64,000 bases of DNA from Azospirillum halopraeferens DSM 3675 (GTDB taxonomy: Bacteria; Pseudomonadota; Alphaproteobacteria; Azospirillales; Azospirillaceae): contig NZ_AUCF01000010.1 of assembly GCF_000429625.1 (NCBI RefSeq), positions 1 through 64,000 of the forward strand. Reading direction: 5' to 3'. Positions within the stretch are counted from its first letter, which is position 1. Every line of letters begins with the position of its first letter. This document shows positions 1-10,022 of this stretch, one piece after another. A program made the translations under genes and the position numbers. Below the pieces are notes generated by a model that was not told the DNA's origin, searched no databases, and saw only the letters and a list, made by a program, of their open reading frames with translations.

Positions 1-263
1 TCCTGGCCTACATGGACTTCCATCCCGACCATTGGACCAAGATCAGCTCGACCAATCCCCTCGAGCGCGTCAACGGCGAGTTCAAGCGGCGCACCGATGT
101 CGTCGTCATCTTCCCCAATGAAGCGGCGATCTTCCGATTGGGAGGGGCCATCCTGCTGGAGCAAAATGATGAGTGGGCGGCCAGCCGCCGCTACATGAGC
201 TTGGAGACCATGACGCCACTGGGGCATAATGACGTTTCCAGGTTGTCCGCCGTGGCAACCTGA
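1..263 (+). pseudogene. IS256-family transposase, C-terminal part only (5' end lies outside the window)
   Basis: The reading frame is open from the first bases of the window (codons from position 3) and ends at 263. The stretch STNPLERVNGEFKRRTDVV is the hallmark C-terminal segment of IS256/Mutator-type DDE transposases, with the family's 'IFPNEAA..RL.GA.LLEQ..EW' after it. About 85 residues are visible of an expected ~400, so it cannot be told whether the whole element is intact. The element's right terminus should lie just downstream of the stop, and the disrupted fic gene begins at about 331. It is typed as a pseudogene only because the visible part is incomplete. Confidence 0.8.
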
Positions 264-330
264 CCCGGCTCAACCCGCCGGAGAGCGATGACCAACCCCT
301 TCGCTCGTACACCACGTGCCGGGGCACGAT
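264..330 (+). mobile_element. probable right end of the IS256-type element
   Basis: The bases between the transposase stop and the point where Fic homology resumes have the position and length expected of an IS256-type terminal region. Coding similarity to fic starts abruptly at about 331. The left end is outside the window, so the inverted repeat and target duplication cannot be confirmed. Confidence 0.45.
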
Positions 331-598
331 CCAATCCCCCCGCATCGATTCCCAGTCGCCGCGCGATTGAGGACCGCACCTCGGCAGGATCAAGGCTTTC
401 CCCTTCGATGGCCGAGGTCTTCACAACATCGCTGGTGAGGGTCGTCAGACTCGCCTCCGCCCGCACGTCGAAACCAAGGGCTTCCATGCGTCCCAGCAAA
501 CGGCCTTGTCGGTGGCGGACATCCGCCAGGATCATGGACAGCGCCTCGCTGTCCCACGAGAAAGACGGCCACTCGGGCCGTTCATGGATGAATGCCAT
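331..598 (-). pseudogene. Fic-family protein, N-terminal fragment truncated at an IS junction
   Basis: From ATG at 598 the frame reads a DUF4172-type N terminus of Fic proteins: FIHERPEWPSFSWD, then RHRQGRLLGRMEALGFD, then VVKTSAIEGESLDPAEVRSS, which contains the inhibitory (S/T)xxxE(G/N)-like motif. An AAGGAG ribosome site precedes the start. About 89 residues in, after RRLGIDAGGL, similarity ends at the presumed IS right end. The catalytic HPFxxGNGR domain is absent from the window. The protein would therefore be a remnant without AMP-transferase activity. Whether the rest of fic survives beyond the IS is not visible. Confidence 0.75.
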
Positions 599-974
599 AA
601 TCGCCGCACTCCTTGCGGAGATTATGCCCTCCAATCCCCGCATCGGCAATAATCACCGCACCGCATGCGGCGAATGCTGCCCTTAATCGCCGCAGCGTCC
701 CGGCAACGCGTCATGCCGTGGGTATCGTCCCGCACAGTTGCCGTCACGTGGGCGGCAATCATGGATTTCGTCTGTTCAACAGAGGGCAACCCGTCCGAAT
801 CGCCCGACCGTGCCGCAACGGTCCTGGCGGGGGCGCCGACCATTCGGGCTACGCTGTAGACATCGCCCCCGAAATCGACCGCCACGTCGTCCCAACGGCG
901 ATTATGTGGCCGGTCATGGCGGGTCTCCCCTGATGATTTCCACGTCGCGGGCGACACAACCCGCCGAAGGTTGG
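599..974. other. stretch without a convincing gene
   Basis: Several overlapping open frames exist on both strands, but none shows a recognisable family, a good ribosome site or consistent coding character. On the minus strand, the bases after the TumE-like remnant could once have held its partner antitoxin gene, since ATG overlaps the remnant's stop as ATGA near 927. The frame soon fails, however. I regard this as decayed DNA between two broken genes. Confidence 0.4.
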
Positions 975-1097
975 GAAGCCGTGCGGGGCTTCGTCACCGT
1001 AGACATGCCGGTGGTCGCCACTGCCCCGCGCATCGTTGTACCCGACCGGACGCTCCCCGTCCCGGCCATAGATGAGGTGGGGCGTGAACCGCTCCGT
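917..1097 (-). pseudogene. TumE-like (DUF6516) toxin gene remnant, frameshifted
   Basis: Minus-strand residues encoded at 1097-975 read LIYGRDGERPVGYNDARGSG followed by DHRHVYGDEAPHGF. This is the core 'Y.L..G..G.R.VGYDNERGKGDHRH...EEPY.F' of the DUF6516/TumE family. In an intact member the next segment is 'LIADFLRDVE..RG'. Here that tail (RDVEIIRGDPP, then stop) appears only in a different frame at about 960-925, so the gene has lost its frame. N-terminal residues are also missing. It lies beside an IS element and a broken fic, consistent with a decaying toxin/accessory island. Confidence 0.5.
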
Positions 1098-1212
1098 CAC
1101 GGCCAAGCCCGCCCTTGCGACCACTCCGTCCGCATGTCACACCTCGGGTATGGCGAGCCACGGGCCGGCGCGGTCGGCGGAGTGGGGCGGGGGCGGGGCG
1201 GGGGAGTGCAGC

Positions 1213-2736
1213 ATGCGGATCGTCGGTGTCGCGGTGCTGGCCGGGCTGGGCATGGCCGTTGCGGGCGGTGGTGTCGTGCGGGCGGCGCCGTCCTTCGATT
1301 GCCGGGCGGCGGGGACGCCGGTGGAACGGGCCATCTGCGCCGATGAGGCGCTGGGGACGCTCGACCGGCGCATCGCCGAAGCCTACGCCGAACTGATGGG
1401 CGCCGTCGGCGATGCGGAGCGGGCGCGGCTGCGGGCCGGGCAGCGGGAGTGGCTGACCACGGTGCGCAACGCCTGCGCCGGCCGGCCGGCCCCGGGCGCC
1501 TGTCTGGCGCAGACCATGCAGGCGCGCGCCGGGGACCTGGAGGCGGCGGTGGAGCCGGCGTACGCGGCGCTGGCGGACCTCGTCCGCTCCATCCCCGACC
1601 GGCCCGGCGACGCGGCGGCGGCGCTGGCCGAGCGGCGGGGGCCGCCGGGGCAGGCGTGGCTGGCCTATGTCCGGCGCTACGGCCCGCGGCCCGACCCGGC
1701 GGCCGCGGCAGCCACCCTGTCGGGGGCCATCGGCGGCCTCACCGATTCCTTCCCCGCGTCCATCGCCGCCGACCAGGACCTGAACACCGACGAAGGGTTC
1801 CTCACCGCGCTGCGCCTGGTGAACGACGTGTATGGCACCGCCATCCCCTGCTTCGTCCTGCTGCGCCACGGCGAGGCGGCGTGGGACGCGGTGCAGCCCA
1901 TCTACGGCTCGTCGCGCGACGGGGCCGCGCCGATGCCGGACTGTCCGGCGGACGGCGGACCGTTCGATACCGCGGCGTGGCAGGCGGTGTCGGCGCTCAT
2001 CGACCCGCTGGTCGGCACCGCCTATGGGCGCACCGGCACCATCCGGTCCACCTTCGGGCGGGCGATCGCCGTCACCGAACTGAGGGCAGCGGTCGATCCC
2101 GGCGGCTTCCGGGATGCCGGGACGCTGGACGAGGCGGTCGCCATCATCCGCGCCTGGCGCAACCCCCGCTGGGTGGGCGGAGGCTGGCAGGAACGCTTCA
2201 CCGCGGTATTGGACGGCGCGCTGCGCGAGGTGGAAACCGTGATGGCCACCCGTCACGGCCTGGCGCCGGAGGCGGCGCGAACCGCCGCCCGCGGGGCCGT
2301 CGGCGCGGTCCTCCTCATCACCGCCGAGTTCGTCGCGGACACCATCGACCTGGAATCCGACACCCGCGTGCCCGACTGGCTGCACGGCACCCGGGCGTGG
2401 ACTCTCGGTGGCGGCCGCGGCGCGGGCGAGGCGCCGTCTCCCTTCAACGCCGCGCAGGGACGCCTGACCATCGCCGCCGACCGGCTCTGCGTCGCCGGCG
2501 CCGGGGAGTGCCACGGGCCGGAGGCCGGACCCGCCGAAGACGACGCCCGCACCGCCCTGCTCGCCGCCGCCCGCGGCGCCGCTCCGCCCGCCGCCCCCGC
2601 GGCCCCCCTCGACGCCGTCACCGTGACGGTGGGGGAGACGCCGGACGTCAGCTTCGACGCGCTGCGCCTCGCCGACGGAAGCGTCCTGGTGCGCATGGAC
2701 GGCACCCCGCCGTTCCGGCTGACCCCGGTGCGCTGA
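1213..2736 (+). CDS. secreted protein with LprI-like (DUF1311) domain
   Basis: The ATG at 1213 is preceded by GGGGAG and starts a signal peptide (hydrophobic residues 3-24, cleavage near VVRA-AP). Residues ~26-105 match the lysozyme-inhibitor LprI N-terminal family: SFDCRAAGTPVERAICAD, then LDRRIAEAYAEL and QREWL..VRNAC, with the conserved cysteines. The remaining ~400 residues, including a proline/alanine-rich linker near the C terminus, match no family I recognise. A longer frame opens at 1072 but would bury the signal peptide. A periplasmic or cell-envelope role is inferred. Lysozyme inhibition is known only for LprI itself and should not be assumed. Confidence 0.7.
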   Translation: MRIVGVAVLAGLGMAVAGGGVVRAAPSFDCRAAGTPVERAICADEALGTLDRRIAEAYAELMGAVGDAERARLRAGQREWLTTVRNACAGRPAPGACLAQTMQARAGDLEAAVEPAYAALADLVRSIPDRPGDAAAALAERRGPPGQAWLAYVRRYGPRPDPAAAAATLSGAIGGLTDSFPASIAADQDLNTDEGFLTALRLVNDVYGTAIPCFVLLRHGEAAWDAVQPIYGSSRDGAAPMPDCPADGGPFDTAAWQAVSALIDPLVGTAYGRTGTIRSTFGRAIAVTELRAAVDPGGFRDAGTLDEAVAIIRAWRNPRWVGGGWQERFTAVLDGALREVETVMATRHGLAPEAARTAARGAVGAVLLITAEFVADTIDLESDTRVPDWLHGTRAWTLGGGRGAGEAPSPFNAAQGRLTIAADRLCVAGAGECHGPEAGPAEDDARTALLAAARGAAPPAAPAAPLDAVTVTVGETPDVSFDALRLADGSVLVRMDGTPPFRLTPVR

Positions 2737-2769
2737 CCGCCCCTGCGCGTTTCCCCTCGCCATCCTGCT

Positions 2770-2797
2770 GCGCCGCAGCGACGAATTGCTGCGGCGC
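2770..2797 (+). terminator. hairpin between the LprI-domain gene and the rbs locus
   Basis: A perfect 10-bp inverted repeat (GCGCCGCAGC / GCTGCGGCGC) with an 8-base loop lies 33 bp after the preceding stop codon and just before the rbs operators. No T-run follows, so it could be a Rho-assisted end for the upstream gene or a structure in the rbs control region. Confidence 0.4.
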
Positions 2798-2802
2798 GGC
2801 GA

Positions 2803-2828
2803 CGCAAACGTTTGCGCAAACGGTTCGA
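2803..2828 (+). promoter_or_regulatory. overlapping LacI-type operators in front of rbsD (probable RbsR sites)
   Basis: CGCAAACGTTTGCG at 2803-2816 is a perfect 14-bp palindrome with the central CG typical of LacI/PurR/RbsR operators. A second, imperfect copy (CGCAAACGGTTCG) starts at 2815 and shares its first two bases. The pair sits about 50-75 bp before the rbsD ATG. A LacI-family regulator gene is the fifth gene downstream. Repression relieved by ribose is inferred. Confidence 0.7.
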
Positions 2829-2875
2829 TGGTCATAGGCTCGTCGATGTTGCGTCGGGAAGGGGAGGCGGGCGCC

Positions 2876-3295
2876 ATGAAACGGATCGGTCTTCTCAACG
2901 CGCCGCTCAGCCACGCCATCGCGTCGCTGGGGCACACGCAGTCGCTGGTGATCGCCGACGCGGGGCTGCCGGTGCCCGCCGGGCCGCTGCGCATCGACCT
3001 GGCGGTGACGCCGGGCGTGCCCTCGTTCCTTCAGGTCCTCGACGCCGTGGCGGAGGAGATGATGGTGGAGCGGGCGGTGATCGCCGCGGAGATGGCCGCC
3101 GCCAACCCGGAGCTGCGGGCCCTGCTGGCCGGCCGGCTGGCGCGGATGGGCACCGCTCAGGGCCGCCCGATCGGGCTGGAGGAGGTGCCGCACGCGGCCT
3201 TCAAGGGCCTGACTGCCGACTCCGCGGCGGTGGTGCGGACGGGCGAGTGCAGCCCCTACGCCAACATCCTCCTGGTTTCCGGTGTCACCTTCTGA
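2876..3295 (+). CDS. rbsD: D-ribose pyranase
   Basis: RbsD interconverts the pyranose and furanose forms of ribose in the cytoplasm, so that imported sugar becomes a substrate for ribokinase. The 139-residue length and the N terminus MKRIGLLNAPLSHAIASLGH (with the conserved catalytic His) are diagnostic. So is the C-terminal motif RTGECSPYANILLVSG, with the conserved Tyr and Asn. The start at 2876 follows GGGGAGG. It is the first gene of a rbsDACB-rbsR-rbsK locus, 60 bp behind LacI-type operators. rbsA starts 13 bp later. Confidence 0.95.
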   Translation: MKRIGLLNAPLSHAIASLGHTQSLVIADAGLPVPAGPLRIDLAVTPGVPSFLQVLDAVAEEMMVERAVIAAEMAAANPELRALLAGRLARMGTAQGRPIGLEEVPHAAFKGLTADSAAVVRTGECSPYANILLVSGVTF

Positions 3296-3308
3296 CGGCG
3301 AGGGCGCC

Positions 3309-4820
<1,512 letters not shown>

Positions 4821-4842
4821 AGACGGAAAGGGGAGACACGGG

Positions 4843-5784
4843 ATGAACGCGCCGCTGCAGGTTCTGTCGCGCAACAAGCCGCTGATCGGCCTGATCGTGC
4901 TGATGACCGCCGTGGCGGTCATGAGCCCCAGCTTCCTGACCGTCGACAACCTGCTGAACATCCTGCGCCAGACCTCGATCAACGCGGTCATCGCCGTGGG
5001 CATGACCTACGTCATCCTGTCCGGCGGCATCGACCTGTCGGTCGGCTCCGTGCTGGCCCTGTGCGGCGCGGTCTGCGCCTGGCTGGTGGCGGGCGACGTG
5101 TCGGTGTGGCTGGCCATATCCCTCACCCTGCTGCTGGGGGCCGGGCTGGGGGCCATGAACGGGGCGGTGGTCGGGTTCGGCGGGGTGCAGCCCTTCGTCG
5201 CCACCCTGGTCGCCATGACCATGCTGCGCGGTGCCACCCTGGTCTTCACCGACGGCCGGCCGATCACCACCGGCACCGGCGCCGGGGCGGACGCGTTCTG
5301 GAGCGTCGGCGGCGGCTATGTGGCGGGCATTCCCGTCCCGGTGGTCATTGCCGCCCTGGTCTTCACCGTCTTCGGCCTGGTCCTCACCCGCACCCGCTTC
5401 GGCCGCTACACCTACGCCGTGGGCGGCAACGAGGTGGTGGCCCGCCTGTCGGGCATCCGGGTGGGCGTGCAGAAGGTCGCCATCTACGGCGTGGCCGGCC
5501 TGCTGGCGGCGCTGGCCGGGGTGATCCTCACCGCCCGGCTGGAAAGCGCCCAGCCCACCGCCGGCGCCGGCTACGAGCTGGACGCGATCGCCGCGGTGGT
5601 GGTCGGCGGCACCAGCCTGGCCGGCGGCCGGGGCACCCTGTTCGGCACGCTGGTCGGCGCGCTCATCATCGGCGTGCTGAACAACGCGCTGAACCTGATG
5701 GACGTGTCCTCCTATTACCAGATGATCGCCAAGGGGGCGGTCATCCTGCTGGCGGTGCTCGCCGACGGCCGCCGGTCGCAGTGA
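4843..5784 (+). CDS. rbsC: ribose ABC transporter permease
   Basis: This is a BPD_transp_2-type permease of 313 residues with about eight to ten membrane segments. The family-typical segments SPSFLTVDNLLNILRQTS, SGGIDLSVGSVLAL and AVVVGGTSLAGGRGT (coupling region for the ATPase) are present. ATG at 4843 lies behind AAAGGGGAGA. It sits between rbsA and rbsB in the usual order. An upstream in-frame ATG at 4807 would overlap rbsA and lacks the ribosome site. Confidence 0.95.
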   Translation: MNAPLQVLSRNKPLIGLIVLMTAVAVMSPSFLTVDNLLNILRQTSINAVIAVGMTYVILSGGIDLSVGSVLALCGAVCAWLVAGDVSVWLAISLTLLLGAGLGAMNGAVVGFGGVQPFVATLVAMTMLRGATLVFTDGRPITTGTGAGADAFWSVGGGYVAGIPVPVVIAALVFTVFGLVLTRTRFGRYTYAVGGNEVVARLSGIRVGVQKVAIYGVAGLLAALAGVILTARLESAQPTAGAGYELDAIAAVVVGGTSLAGGRGTLFGTLVGALIIGVLNNALNLMDVSSYYQMIAKGAVILLAVLADGRRSQ

Positions 5785-5841
5785 ACCGGTCCGGCCCCAC
5801 ACCGGCCGGGTCCGACAACAACGAGGAAGGAGAGCCCAACC

Positions 5842-6726
5842 ATGCGTACGTTCCTGACCGCCGCGGTCGTCGCGGCCACCGCCCTGGTGGGGGCGGCCGA
5901 AGCCCGCGCCGCGGACACCATCGCCCTCGTCGTGTCCACCCTCAACAACCCGTTCTTCGTGACGCTGAAGAACGGCGCGGAGGCCAAGGCGAAGGAGCTG
6001 GGCTACACCCTGCTGGTCCTCGATTCCCAGAACGACCCGGCCCGCGAGCTGGCCAACGTCGAGGACGTGGTGAGCAAGAAGGTCAAGCTGCTGCTGGTCA
6101 ACCCCACCGATTCCGACGCGGTGCGCTCGGCGGTGCGGGCGGCCAACCGGGCGCAGATCCCGGTCGTCACCCTCGACCGCTCGGCCAACGGCGGCGAGGT
6201 GGTGTCGCACATCGCCTCCGACAACGTGGCCGGCGGCCGCATGGCCGGGCAGCTCGTCGTCGACATGCTGAAGGGCGAAGGCGCCGTGGTGGAACTCCAG
6301 GGGCTTCCCGGCGCCTCGGCCGCCCGCGACCGCGGCCAGGGCTTCCGCGAGGTGGTGGACGCCGCCGCCGGGCTGAAGGTCGTGGCCAGCCAGCCCGCCG
6401 ACTTCGACCGCACCAAGGCGCTGAACGTGATGGAGAACATCCTCCAGGCCCAGGCGAAGATCGACGCGGTGTTCGCCCACAACGACGAGATGGCGCTGGG
6501 CGCCGCCAAGGCGATCCAGGCGTCGGGGCGCACCATCCCGGTGGTCGGCTTCGACGGCACGGATGAGGGAACGGCGGCCGTCGAAGCCGGTGCGCTGGCG
6601 GCGACCGTCGCCCAGCAGGCCGGCCTGATCGGCGAGAAGGGCGTCGAGACCGCCGCCAGGGTGCTGAAGGGCGAGACGGTCCCGGCCTACACCCCGGTCG
6701 AGCTGAAGGTGGTGACGAAGCAATAG
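5842..6726 (+). CDS. rbsB: periplasmic ribose-binding protein
   Basis: The signal peptide ([21 protein letters not shown], cut near ARA-AD) is followed by a type 1 periplasmic binding fold. [19 protein letters not shown] and [11 protein letters not shown] are typical of RbsB, as are [16 protein letters not shown] and [12 protein letters not shown]. The 294-residue length is normal. AGGAAGGAGAG precedes the ATG. It captures ribose for RbsAC, and in many bacteria also presents it to chemoreceptors. It is the fourth gene of the operon. Confidence 0.95.
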   Translation: MRTFLTAAVVAATALVGAAEARAADTIALVVSTLNNPFFVTLKNGAEAKAKELGYTLLVLDSQNDPARELANVEDVVSKKVKLLLVNPTDSDAVRSAVRAANRAQIPVVTLDRSANGGEVVSHIASDNVAGGRMAGQLVVDMLKGEGAVVELQGLPGASAARDRGQGFREVVDAAAGLKVVASQPADFDRTKALNVMENILQAQAKIDAVFAHNDEMALGAAKAIQASGRTIPVVGFDGTDEGTAAVEAGALAATVAQQAGLIGEKGVETAARVLKGETVPAYTPVELKVVTKQ

Positions 6727-6829
6727 CGGTTCCGGACGGTCGTGACGGCCGTACCCGGAATCAGGGAGCTGTTCCCGTCCGGCAGCCGCGGGGTGCGGTG
6801 CCGGACGGGGATGCCGGCGGAGCGGATCC

Positions 6830-7846
6830 ATGGTGACCATCAGGGATGTGGCCGGTGCGGCGGGCGTGTCGGTGAGCACGGTGTCCCACGTTCTCAACGC
6901 CACCCGCTTCGTCGCGCCGGAGACGGAGCGGCTGGTGCGCGAGGCCATCGAGCGGCTGGGCTACGCCCCCAACGGCATCGCCCGTGCGCTGAAGGGCAAC
7001 CGCACCCGCACCCTGGGGATGATCGTCACCGCCAGCTCCAACCCCTTTTTCGCGCAGGTCATCCACGGGCTGGAGACGGCCAGCTCCGACCGCGGCTACA
7101 GCCTGATCCTGTGCAACACCGACGACGATCCGGACAAGCAGCTCCGCGCCTTCGAGGCGCTGCACGGCCGCCGCATCGACGGGCTGGCGGTGATGGCCAG
7201 CAACGCCGATCTGGGTTTTCTCGACCGGGTCCGCGACCGCGCCCCGGCCCTGCCGCTGCTGCTGCTCGATTCCGATCCGCAGCCGGGGGCCTGCGCGGTG
7301 GCCGACGATTCCGCGCTGGGCGGGCGGCTGGCCGCCGGCCTGCTGGCGCAGCGCGGCTTCCGCCGCATCGCCTGCATCACCGGTCCGGCGCGCCATCCCC
7401 GCTCCCGCGCCCGGCTGGCCGGTTTCACCGAGGGCCTGCGCGCCGCCGGGCTGACGCTCGACCCGGCGCTGGTGCGCACGGCGGACCTGACCATCGCCGG
7501 CGGCTACGCGGCGGCCGCCGCCCTGCTGGACGGCGCGGCACCGCCCGATGCGGTGTTCGCCTTCAACGACCTGATGGCGGTGGGCGCGCTGCGCGCCGCG
7601 GCGGAGCGCGGGCTGCCGGTGCCGGAGCGGCTGTCGGTCATGGGCTACGACGACATCGAACTGGCCGCCTACCTCACCCCGCCGCTCACCACCGTACGCC
7701 AGTCGGCGGCCCTGTTGGGGGCGCGCGCGGCGGAACTGCTGATCGACCACCTGGAGCACGACCGGCCGTTGCCGGACCTGCTGTCCCTGCCGCCCGACCT
7801 GGTGCTCCGCGCCTCGGTCGGCCGGCCCCCTGCGAGGCTTCCATGA
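6830..7846 (+). CDS. rbsR: LacI-family ribose regulator
   Basis: Residues 2-50 form the LacI HTH (TIRDVAGAAGVSVSTVSHVL) and hinge. The rest is a periplasmic-binding-like sugar domain (NPFFAQVIHGLE, FAFNDLMAVGAL, SVMGYDDIE). Placement inside the ribose locus and LacI-type operators at 2803-2828 support RbsR, repressing until ribose binds. Its stop overlaps the rbsK start as ATGA (7843-7846), indicating translational coupling. The 103-bp gap after rbsB may hold its own promoter, but none is obvious. Confidence 0.9.
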   Translation: MVTIRDVAGAAGVSVSTVSHVLNATRFVAPETERLVREAIERLGYAPNGIARALKGNRTRTLGMIVTASSNPFFAQVIHGLETASSDRGYSLILCNTDDDPDKQLRAFEALHGRRIDGLAVMASNADLGFLDRVRDRAPALPLLLLDSDPQPGACAVADDSALGGRLAAGLLAQRGFRRIACITGPARHPRSRARLAGFTEGLRAAGLTLDPALVRTADLTIAGGYAAAAALLDGAAPPDAVFAFNDLMAVGALRAAAERGLPVPERLSVMGYDDIELAAYLTPPLTTVRQSAALLGARAAELLIDHLEHDRPLPDLLSLPPDLVLRASVGRPPARLP

Positions 7847-8769
7847 CCGCGTCCCGTCCCATCGTCGTCTTCGGCAGCGTCAACATCGACGTCTGCGCCT
7901 ACTGCGACCGGCTGCCCCGCCCCGGCGAGACGGTGCACGGCACCGGCTATGCCATGGGCCTGGGCGGCAAGGGCGCCAACCAGGCCGCCGCCGCGTCCCG
8001 CCTGGGCGCCGCGGTCGAGATGGTCGGGCGGATCGGCGACGACGCCTTCGGCGCCATGGCGCGCCGCCGGCTGGCCGACTTCCATGTCCGCACCGGCCAT
8101 CTGTTGAGCGACCCCGGCAACCCCACCGGCATCGCCGTGATCGGGGTGGAATCGTCCGGCGAGAACTGCATCACCGTGGTCGGCGGCGCCAACATGGCGG
8201 TGAGCGCAGGGGACGTGGCGGCGGCGGGGGACCTGTTCGGCAGCGCCGCGGTGCTGCTGTTGCAGCTCGAAATCCCGCAGGATGCGGCGCTGGCGGCGGC
8301 GGCGGCGGTGCGCGCCGGCGGCGGCCGCGTCATTCTGGACCCCGCCCCGGCGCCGCATGGCGGCCTGCCCGCCGACGTCTTCCGGGCGGTCGACGTCATG
8401 ACCCCCAACGAGACGGAGACCGAGGCCCTGGTGGGCATCCGCCCCGCCGACCCCCGGGATGCGGCCGCCGCGGCCGACCGGCTGGCGGAGCGGGGACTGT
8501 CCGTCGCCATCGTCAAGCTGGGGGCCAGGGGCGTCTGGTACCGGGGGCCGGCCGGCAGCGGATTCGTGCCGCCCTTCCCGGTGACCGCGGTGGACACCGT
8601 GGCGGCGGGCGACAGCTTCAACGGCGGACTCGCCGTCGCACTGGCCCGCGGCGACGACCTGCCGGCAGCGGTGCGCTTCGCCGCCGCCTGCGGCGCGCTG
8701 GCCACCACCCGCGCCGGCGCTGCGGAATCGGCCCCGACCGCGGCGGAGGTGGCGGCCCTGCTGGGCTGA
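7843..8769 (+). CDS. rbsK: ribokinase
   Basis: A PfkB-family kinase that phosphorylates ribose to ribose-5-phosphate. It has the N-terminal signature VVFGSVNIDVCAYCDRLPRPGE, interrupted here to its key parts FGSVNID and RPGET. It also has GLGGKGANQAAAASRLGA and the C-terminal catalytic motif DTVAAGDSFNGGLA, whose Asp is the base (GAGD variant AAGD). The 308-residue length is usual. It overlaps rbsR by four bases and ends nine bases before the convergent methyltransferase gene. Confidence 0.92.
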   Translation: MTASRPIVVFGSVNIDVCAYCDRLPRPGETVHGTGYAMGLGGKGANQAAAASRLGAAVEMVGRIGDDAFGAMARRRLADFHVRTGHLLSDPGNPTGIAVIGVESSGENCITVVGGANMAVSAGDVAAAGDLFGSAAVLLLQLEIPQDAALAAAAAVRAGGGRVILDPAPAPHGGLPADVFRAVDVMTPNETETEALVGIRPADPRDAAAAADRLAERGLSVAIVKLGARGVWYRGPAGSGFVPPFPVTAVDTVAAGDSFNGGLAVALARGDDLPAAVRFAAACGALATTRAGAAESAPTAAEVAALLG

Positions 8770-8778
8770 TCCGCCCGT

Positions 8779-9912
8779 TCAGGGCAGCGGGCCGGTCCGG
8801 TACAGCGTCACCCGCACGCCGCCGTGGGACACCGGGGCGTCGGGCGGGCCGAAGGGCAGGCCGGTGGAGCGGGCCAGCGCGGCGTCGCTGGTCACCAGCC
8901 CCACCCGCCAGCCGCCGAAGCGGGCCAGCAACGTCTTCCCCAGCGTCTGATAGAGCGGAAGAAGCTGGCGGGCCTCGCCGATCCGGGCGCCATAGGGCGG
9001 GTTGACGATGACCAGGCCGGGCGGGCCGTCCGGCGGGGTGAGATCGCTGATCGCGTGCTGCCGGAAGGCGACCAGGCCGGCGACGCCCGCCCGCTCCGCG
9101 TTGCCCCGGCTGAGCGCGATGGCGCCGGCGTCGCGGTCGCTGCCGTGGAAGCGCACGGCCGGCGGCGGTGCCGCGGCGGTTTCGCGGACGCGCAGGCGCT
9201 CCCACGCCGCCGGGTCGAAGCTGGCCAGGCGTTCGAAGGCGAAGTGCCGCGACCGGCCGGGCAGCAGGCCGGCGGCGATCTCCGCCGCCTCGATGACGAA
9301 GGTGCCCGACCCGCACATGGGGTCCACCACCGGCTCGGCCCCGTCGAAGCCGCACAGACGCAGGAACAGGGCCGCCATGGTCTCGCGCATCGGCGCCTTG
9401 TGGACCGCCTCCTTGTGGCCGCGCTTGTGCAGGGACTCGCCGGAGGTGTCGAGGCTGAGGGTGCAGAGGTCGTCGTCGATGCGCGCCTTCAGCACCACCG
9501 CGGTGTCGGCGTCCGCGTCGGTGGGGGCGGGGGCGCCCAGCTCCTCCCGGATCGCCCGCTCGATGCGCTGGGCCGCCGCGCCCGCGTGGTAGATGCGCGA
9601 GCCCTTGCACGACGCCTCCACGCGCACCGGCACGTCGGGGCGCAGGACGTCGCCCCACGGCACCCGCCGCGCCCGCTTGTCGAGCTGCGCCAGGTGGAAG
9701 GCGCGGAAGGCGCCGATGCGCGCCAGCACGCGGGTGGCGCCGCGCACCTCCAGGTTGGCCCGCCACACCTCCGGCCAGCCGCCGCGGACGGTCACGCCGC
9801 CCTTGACGGGTACGGGGTCGGCGAAGCCCAGCGCCTGCAGCTCCGCGCACAGGGCGGGTTCCAGGCCGGGGGCGGTCACGACGAAGATCTCGAAGGCGGC
9901 ATCGCTGTCCAT
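8779..9912 (-). CDS. THUMP-domain class I RNA methyltransferase (RlmL N-terminal-like)
   Basis: Residues ~35-150 resemble a THUMP RNA-binding domain. A Rossmann methyltransferase domain follows, with DPMCGSGTFVIEAA (~197-210) and the N2-guanine-type catalytic motif NPPYG (~304-308). This is the arrangement of the RlmL N-terminal half/YpsC family, which methylates 23S rRNA guanine; the exact target site here is inferred. ATG at 9912 is chosen because an upstream GTG at 9960 only adds a non-conserved tail. It runs convergent to rbsK with a 9-bp gap and divergent from the RND operon. Confidence 0.85.
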   Translation of the reverse strand: MDSDAAFEIFVVTAPGLEPALCAELQALGFADPVPVKGGVTVRGGWPEVWRANLEVRGATRVLARIGAFRAFHLAQLDKRARRVPWGDVLRPDVPVRVEASCKGSRIYHAGAAAQRIERAIREELGAPAPTDADADTAVVLKARIDDDLCTLSLDTSGESLHKRGHKEAVHKAPMRETMAALFLRLCGFDGAEPVVDPMCGSGTFVIEAAEIAAGLLPGRSRHFAFERLASFDPAAWERLRVRETAAAPPPAVRFHGSDRDAGAIALSRGNAERAGVAGLVAFRQHAISDLTPPDGPPGLVIVNPPYGARIGEARQLLPLYQTLGKTLLARFGGWRVGLVTSDAALARSTGLPFGPPDAPVSHGGVRVTLYRTGPLP

Positions 9913-10022
9913 GGCGCCCTGGATATCGCGCCGGCATCCGGCCGGCGACTCCTTTCTCACCGCTTGCCTTGAAACAGATGGCTCCGGCGGTACGTTCAGG
10001 GGACCGGAGACCAGGAGGATTC

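Noticed and set aside
622..957. Minus-strand frame of 111 codons as an antitoxin partner of the TumE-like remnant
   Set aside because: No helix-turn-helix or family pattern visible; only its location is suggestive.
994..2994. Very long minus-strand open frame opposite the LprI-domain gene
   Set aside because: It is Gly/Arg/Ala-rich with no ribosome site or family match; such antisense frames are expected in high-GC genes.
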